Program-made: the position numbers and the translations under genes
Source of the DNA: Clostridia bacterium
GTDB taxonomy: Bacteria; Bacillota; Clostridia; Oscillospirales; CAG-382
DNA: 16,923 nucleotides
Reading direction: 5' to 3'
NCBI GenBank assembly: GCA_900757905.1
Contig: CAAEPN010000049.1
Location: 1-16,923 of the forward strand
Notes under the pieces: generated by a model
What the model was told of the DNA's origin: nothing
The model's database searches: none
What the model saw: only the letters and a program-made list of their open reading frames with translations
Shown here: piece after piece, positions 13,856 to 16,923 of the stretch
Layout: every line of letters begins with the position of its first letter
Position numbering within the stretch: position 1 is the stretch's first letter

Positions 13856-13863
13856 GAATAATG

Positions 13864-13892
13864 TTGAAAAATAATGCAAGCCGTGGTAAAAT
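13864..13892 (+). promoter_or_regulatory. Promoter of the frameshifted SLH-protein gene
   Basis: TTGAAA (13864-13869), a 17-base spacer and TAAAAT (13887-13892), leading to a start near 13900 and a leader of about 108 nt. Confidence 0.5.
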
Positions 13893-14008
13893 ACTTGTAG
13901 TTAATTGAAAATAAGAAGTTAAAGGCAATGTTTTTGTTTAATACTGTCTGCTGTGGGAAAAACGGATATATACTGCGGCTTTGTGAAGAATAACAAGGAG
14001 ATGAAACG

Positions 14009-15111
14009 ATGAAAAAAATACTGCTTAGCTGCATTGTAGCATTATTAGCGACACTCTCGGTGTACGGAGACGCCGTGCAGAAGCAACACGAATGGAAGCC
14101 ATAAAAGTGCTTTTTCAAGCCGCAGAAAATGCTGTAACGTACAGTGAAACGGAGCTTTATACGATTCTTGTCCAATTTACAGATACGTGGACGGTGAACG
14201 AATCAGACAGGCAAGCATTAGCCTATGCCATAAAAACAGGCGTCATACAAGGTTACCCCGACGAAACAATAAAACCGTATTCGCCTATTACCAGAGCCGA
14301 ATACGCCGCTATTATCAAGCGCTGTAATGAGCACCTGTGGTTTGGGTTTGATGATTACGAAGAACTCACCAGCTCCAACGTCCAATACGCCGATGTTGAA
14401 GAATGGAGTGCAGAGGGGATCTCTTTCTGCATGACGCGCGGAATCATGATGGGGTACGGCGACAGATTCGGTTCTGACGACAATTTGACCACCGAACAGC
14501 TTGAAACAATAAGCCGCAGGGTGGTTTTCGGGCCTTCAAGCGCGGAAAGGGCGACTCTCAGATTTCTTAACGCGGATGTCAAACTTAATGCGAGCTATGT
14601 CGTTTCGTTGCCTTTTGAAGAAGACGCGAAATTGAATATCCAAGAAGTGGTTGCTAACAAAAGACCAGAGATCTATATGTCTATAAAAGCAGACATTCCC
14701 GAAATGGAACAGGTAGAAAATTTACACGTTCTTGGGGATTCCGCTGCGGTAAGAATGATAAAAACAGCTACACAATACGTCGAGGAAAAAAGTAAGGCTT
14801 CTGCCGGAAATTCGAAATTTGAGTCTGTTTTTATCTCGGATTTTAACAATATATATGAGGACGCCATGCCGCCTTTTTCGAGCAATACAGTGAAAGGATA
14901 TGAATATTTCATTTATTATGACGGCGATTTTTCTGTTTCAGATGAATATGAAATCGGTAAATGGTATCGCCGGCCTGTTGAATTCCATTCCAGCCGCGAT
15001 GGCAGAATACGCTACCCGAATATGGGCACGGTAGTAAATAACGTGAAATATTATCCGGCTGAGCTTTTGGATGAAAGCTTTTATGCAAAGCAACCGGAAA
15101 GCCTGGAATGA
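14009..15111 (+). pseudogene. SLH-domain exported protein, frameshifted after the signal peptide
   Basis: An ATG at 14009, 8 bases after AAGGAG, opens a textbook signal peptide (MKKILLSCIVALLATLSVYGDA) but reaches a stop 31 codons later. The mature protein continues in another frame and is recognisable from about 14077 (AEATRMEAIKVLF). It holds two SLH modules, FTDTWTVNESDRQALAYAI to ITRAEYAAIIKR and YADVEEWSAEGISFCMTRG to LTTEQLETISRR, then a C-terminal region of about 200 residues that I do not recognise. Restoring one base near 14066-14080 would join the two. An ATG at 14092 would give a 339-residue product without export. Either a genuine inactivating deletion or a sequencing error explains it. 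SLH modules bind cell-wall polymers, so the intact protein would sit on the cell surface. Confidence 0.75.
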
Positions 15112-15135
15112 TTCCTCCCATATCGCATAATAATA

Positions 15136-15178
15136 TTTCAGCACAGCTGACATTGTCCAACGTCAAACTGTGCTGAAA
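15136..15178. terminator. Hairpin between convergent SLH-protein genes
   Basis: An 11-bp perfect stem (TTTCAGCACAG at 15136-15146 with CTGTGCTGAAA at 15168-15178) encloses an inner TGAC/GTCA pair. It lies 25 bases past each convergent stop and is probably a shared terminator, although the T-runs are short. Confidence 0.6.
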
Positions 15179-15202
15179 CTATGCAACAACTGCAAATTAT
15201 AG

Positions 15203-16417
15203 TCAAACGGAAGCCTTATCTTCTGCCTTAAACAGCCGATAAACTAACGCAATGGCCTCTTCGGTAGAGCAATAATATTTGGGGGCAAGCTTGGTATCCG
15301 AGATTCCGTTCATCACTTTTCTGTCGGCTAAAACCGCAAGCGCTTGCTTAGCCCAATCCGAAGCAGTGTCAAAATCCTCGAATTTCGTCGGTTCCGGAAC
15401 GGTTTCTTCCCAATCCGGATTTTGCTTGACAAGCGTGCGGTAAAGCATGGTGGCAAACTGTTCACGCGTGACGACTTTATCCGGTGCAAAGATTCCCTCT
15501 GCCATGCCTTGAACGATTCCGGCCGCATAAGCTTTTTCGATATAGGCATCGCTCGTATCGGTGAAAGGATGTTCGGCGGGAAGGGACAGATCGCTGCCTG
15601 TTACAAGCTCCAAGTACCGTACCAACAGTGCCGCCGCTTGAGAGCGCGTAATCTCAAAGGTGTAATACCCTGCACAGCGCGACGGAATAAGCCCACAGGC
15701 ATCGGCGTCGGCAATCTCGTCCGTAAACCAATCGCTGATGACATCTTTCTTGAGCGGATTTTTTAATAAGCCGTTACGACCATCTTTGGTGACACGAGCG
15801 TAATCACGGCAGATAAAATCAAAAGCTTCATCGAATTCGCACGCCAGTACCAACCATTCTTCTCTTCTCTCCGTTCTGTTTTCGTCATAATAGTAATCCG
15901 GACAAGCATAGTAGCCTGAAACTTCATAGAATCCCTTAATCACATCATAATAAACAAGCGGTATAGGAAAATTAGGAGGCGAAGTCACAGCAGCCGAATC
16001 GATACCCACCTGTGCCCAGGCCTCTTTTTCCGTATCGTATACCACCGGAACGGCAATATTCCCAAAACGGTCAAGAAGCCCGCATTTACTGTTCTGCCGG
16101 ATTAACAGATAGTCTCCAAAGAAATTTTCCTCCGTCCAAGGTTTTTCCCCGATGGGAAAAATAATCTCGCTGTTCAAATTGCACATACCCACTTCAGTGG
16201 CATATACTGCCTTTAATCCCGGCACACTGTACGTGTTTGATATCCCAACCACACCGTTTCCCATGTAAGTTGCGCCGTTGCAAGGTACATCCAACCAATA
16301 AATCGTAGGCGGAGGATCCGAAGAAACATCTTCGGCCAAAGCAACTTCCGAGAAATTGAACAGTGCGATTATGAACGCCGCAGCAAGAAAAATAAGACGT
16401 TGAAATTTAGTTTTCAT
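15203..16417 (-). CDS. Exported WG-repeat and SLH-domain surface protein
   Basis: A 404-residue protein with a signal peptide (cleavage near ALA-ED at residue 29). The N-terminal half contains WG-like (KWG) repeat units, best seen at residues 101-128 (GDYLLIRQNSKCGLLDRFG) and 205-218 (DYARVTKDGRNGLL). Three SLH modules follow at about residues 226-272, 283-331 and 346-397; the second is the most canonical (HPFTDTSDAYIEKAYAAGIVQ then VTREQFATMLYR). SLH triplets attach proteins to pyruvylated cell-wall polymer, so this should be a surface-displayed protein. The start follows GGAGG with 6-base spacing. It is convergent with the frameshifted SLH gene and looks intact. Confidence 0.85.
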   Translation of the reverse strand: MKTKFQRLIFLAAAFIIALFNFSEVALAEDVSSDPPPTIYWLDVPCNGATYMGNGVVGISNTYSVPGLKAVYATEVGMCNLNSEIIFPIGEKPWTEENFFGDYLLIRQNSKCGLLDRFGNIAVPVVYDTEKEAWAQVGIDSAAVTSPPNFPIPLVYYDVIKGFYEVSGYYACPDYYYDENRTERREEWLVLACEFDEAFDFICRDYARVTKDGRNGLLKNPLKKDVISDWFTDEIADADACGLIPSRCAGYYTFEITRSQAAALLVRYLELVTGSDLSLPAEHPFTDTSDAYIEKAYAAGIVQGMAEGIFAPDKVVTREQFATMLYRTLVKQNPDWEETVPEPTKFEDFDTASDWAKQALAVLADRKVMNGISDTKLAPKYYCSTEEAIALVYRLFKAEDKASV

Positions 16418-16798
16418 GTATGTCCTCCAATTCTAAAAATAAATTGCCGGAGCATAGGGGAACATATGCTCCATCAAGTTGATTGTAAAAGTTCTCTTAT
16501 TGTTTCATCCCTTTCCATTTAGATATTTTTAAATAACAGGCAATTCAGTAACTTCGACCTGCTGTTTAGACTTACTATAAAGTGAAAAAGTTCCCAAAAT
16601 CGCCATTTTTTCTAAATTTTAGTTTTTTACAGTAACCGTGTTTTGGCGGCAGATTTCCATATAAATTGCATTTTTTAATGATATTGATTCTTTCGGATTT
16701 CTTAGTCTCGATAACCGTATCGCCATCCGCAAATGTTTTATAAATAAACTTTGGGATGCTTTCAATGCACTTATAACAATTTCAGAAAGGATTTTAGT
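16418..16798. other. Intergenic region between divergent genes
   Basis: About 380 AT-rich bases without a convincing reading frame. It holds an 8-bp perfect inverted repeat (GGAGCATA at 16449-16456 with TATGCTCC at 16465-16472) in the leader of the SLH gene, and a 10-bp repeat with one mismatch (TTACTATAAA at 16572-16581 with TTTACAGTAA at 16626-16635). I see no clear promoter for either gene, although both must be served from here. Confidence 0.5.
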
Positions 16799-16923
16799 AT
16801 GTCAAAAAACAAAAATCACGTGTCTGTAGCTCTGTTCATTGCGATTATAGTACTTATATCCTTGCTTTTTGCATTTCATCAAAAAGCGCAAAATGTCTCT
16901 GAACTCCATACCGCAAATGGGAA
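16799..16923 (+). CDS. Start of a membrane-anchored or exported protein (partial)
   Basis: The first 41 codons of a gene cut by the window edge. An ATG at 16799 follows AGAAAGGA by 7 bases. The residues read MSKNKNHVSVALFIAIIV, then LISLLFAFHQKAQ: a short basic head and one hydrophobic segment (about residues 8-27), either an uncleaved anchor or a signal sequence. Nothing more can be said about its function from this fragment. Confidence 0.65.
   Translation, partial: MSKNKNHVSVALFIAIIVLISLLFAFHQKAQNVSELHTANG

Noticed and set aside
1..16923. CRISPR arrays, tRNA or rRNA genes, complete insertion sequences
   Set aside because: No regularly spaced repeats, no cloverleaf-like sequences and no IS ends were seen on either strand.

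Overview
The window looks like the chromosome of an anaerobic, spore-forming Firmicute of class Clostridia. The evidence is a full-length stage II sporulation phosphatase (SpoIIE), a zinc-type ribosomal protein L31, S-layer-homology (SLH) exported proteins and several near-consensus sigma-A promoters with TGn extended -10 boxes. An Oscillospirales-type gut organism is my best guess, but that is inference and no 16S rRNA gene is present.

Layout. 1-3258 (minus strand): spoIIE followed by an AlkD-like DNA glycosylase. 3486-4942 (plus): rpmE with its own promoter and terminator, then a YhaO/SbcD-type nuclease without its usual ATPase partner, ending at a long bidirectional terminator shared with a convergent tetR-type gene (5018-5704). 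5816-6352 (minus): a REP-associated tyrosine transposase (RAYT) that carries two REP hairpins inside its own coding sequence. 6427-10193 (minus): a tight four-gene operon (LCM-type methyltransferase, ketopantoate-reductase-like enzyme, four-helix membrane protein, alpha/beta hydrolase). A double-cupin gene follows without an intervening terminator. The operon has a strong promoter and a structured leader.

10473-13781 is accessory, more AT-rich and degraded. It holds an exported protein with weak SLH similarity, a membrane-anchored small protein preceded by what may be the tail of a lost polymorphic toxin, and an orphan promoter with RNA motif. Three truncated genes then abut: the C-terminal half of an ECF-type ATPase, a siphophage Gp37-like tail fragment and an AraC HTH fragment. 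14009-16923 carries two SLH-protein genes, one frameshifted just after its signal peptide, and the start of another membrane-anchored protein.

The most interesting observation is a two-hairpin motif present twice, on opposite strands. One copy is in the leader of the methyltransferase operon (10222-10272, minus); the other is orphaned at 12155-12205 (plus). Both copies are 51 nt with identical element spacing: 7-bp stem, GNRA loop, 15-nt linker, 7-bp stem, 4-nt loop. All stem differences keep pairing through G-U changes, and each copy lies just downstream of a promoter on its own strand. This points to a conserved RNA, possibly an undescribed riboswitch-like element. The second is the pair of GTAG-footed REP hairpins, with a T-A to G-C compensatory change, bracketing the HUH-encoding segment of the RAYT gene. 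All calls are from reading the sequence; no database search was run.
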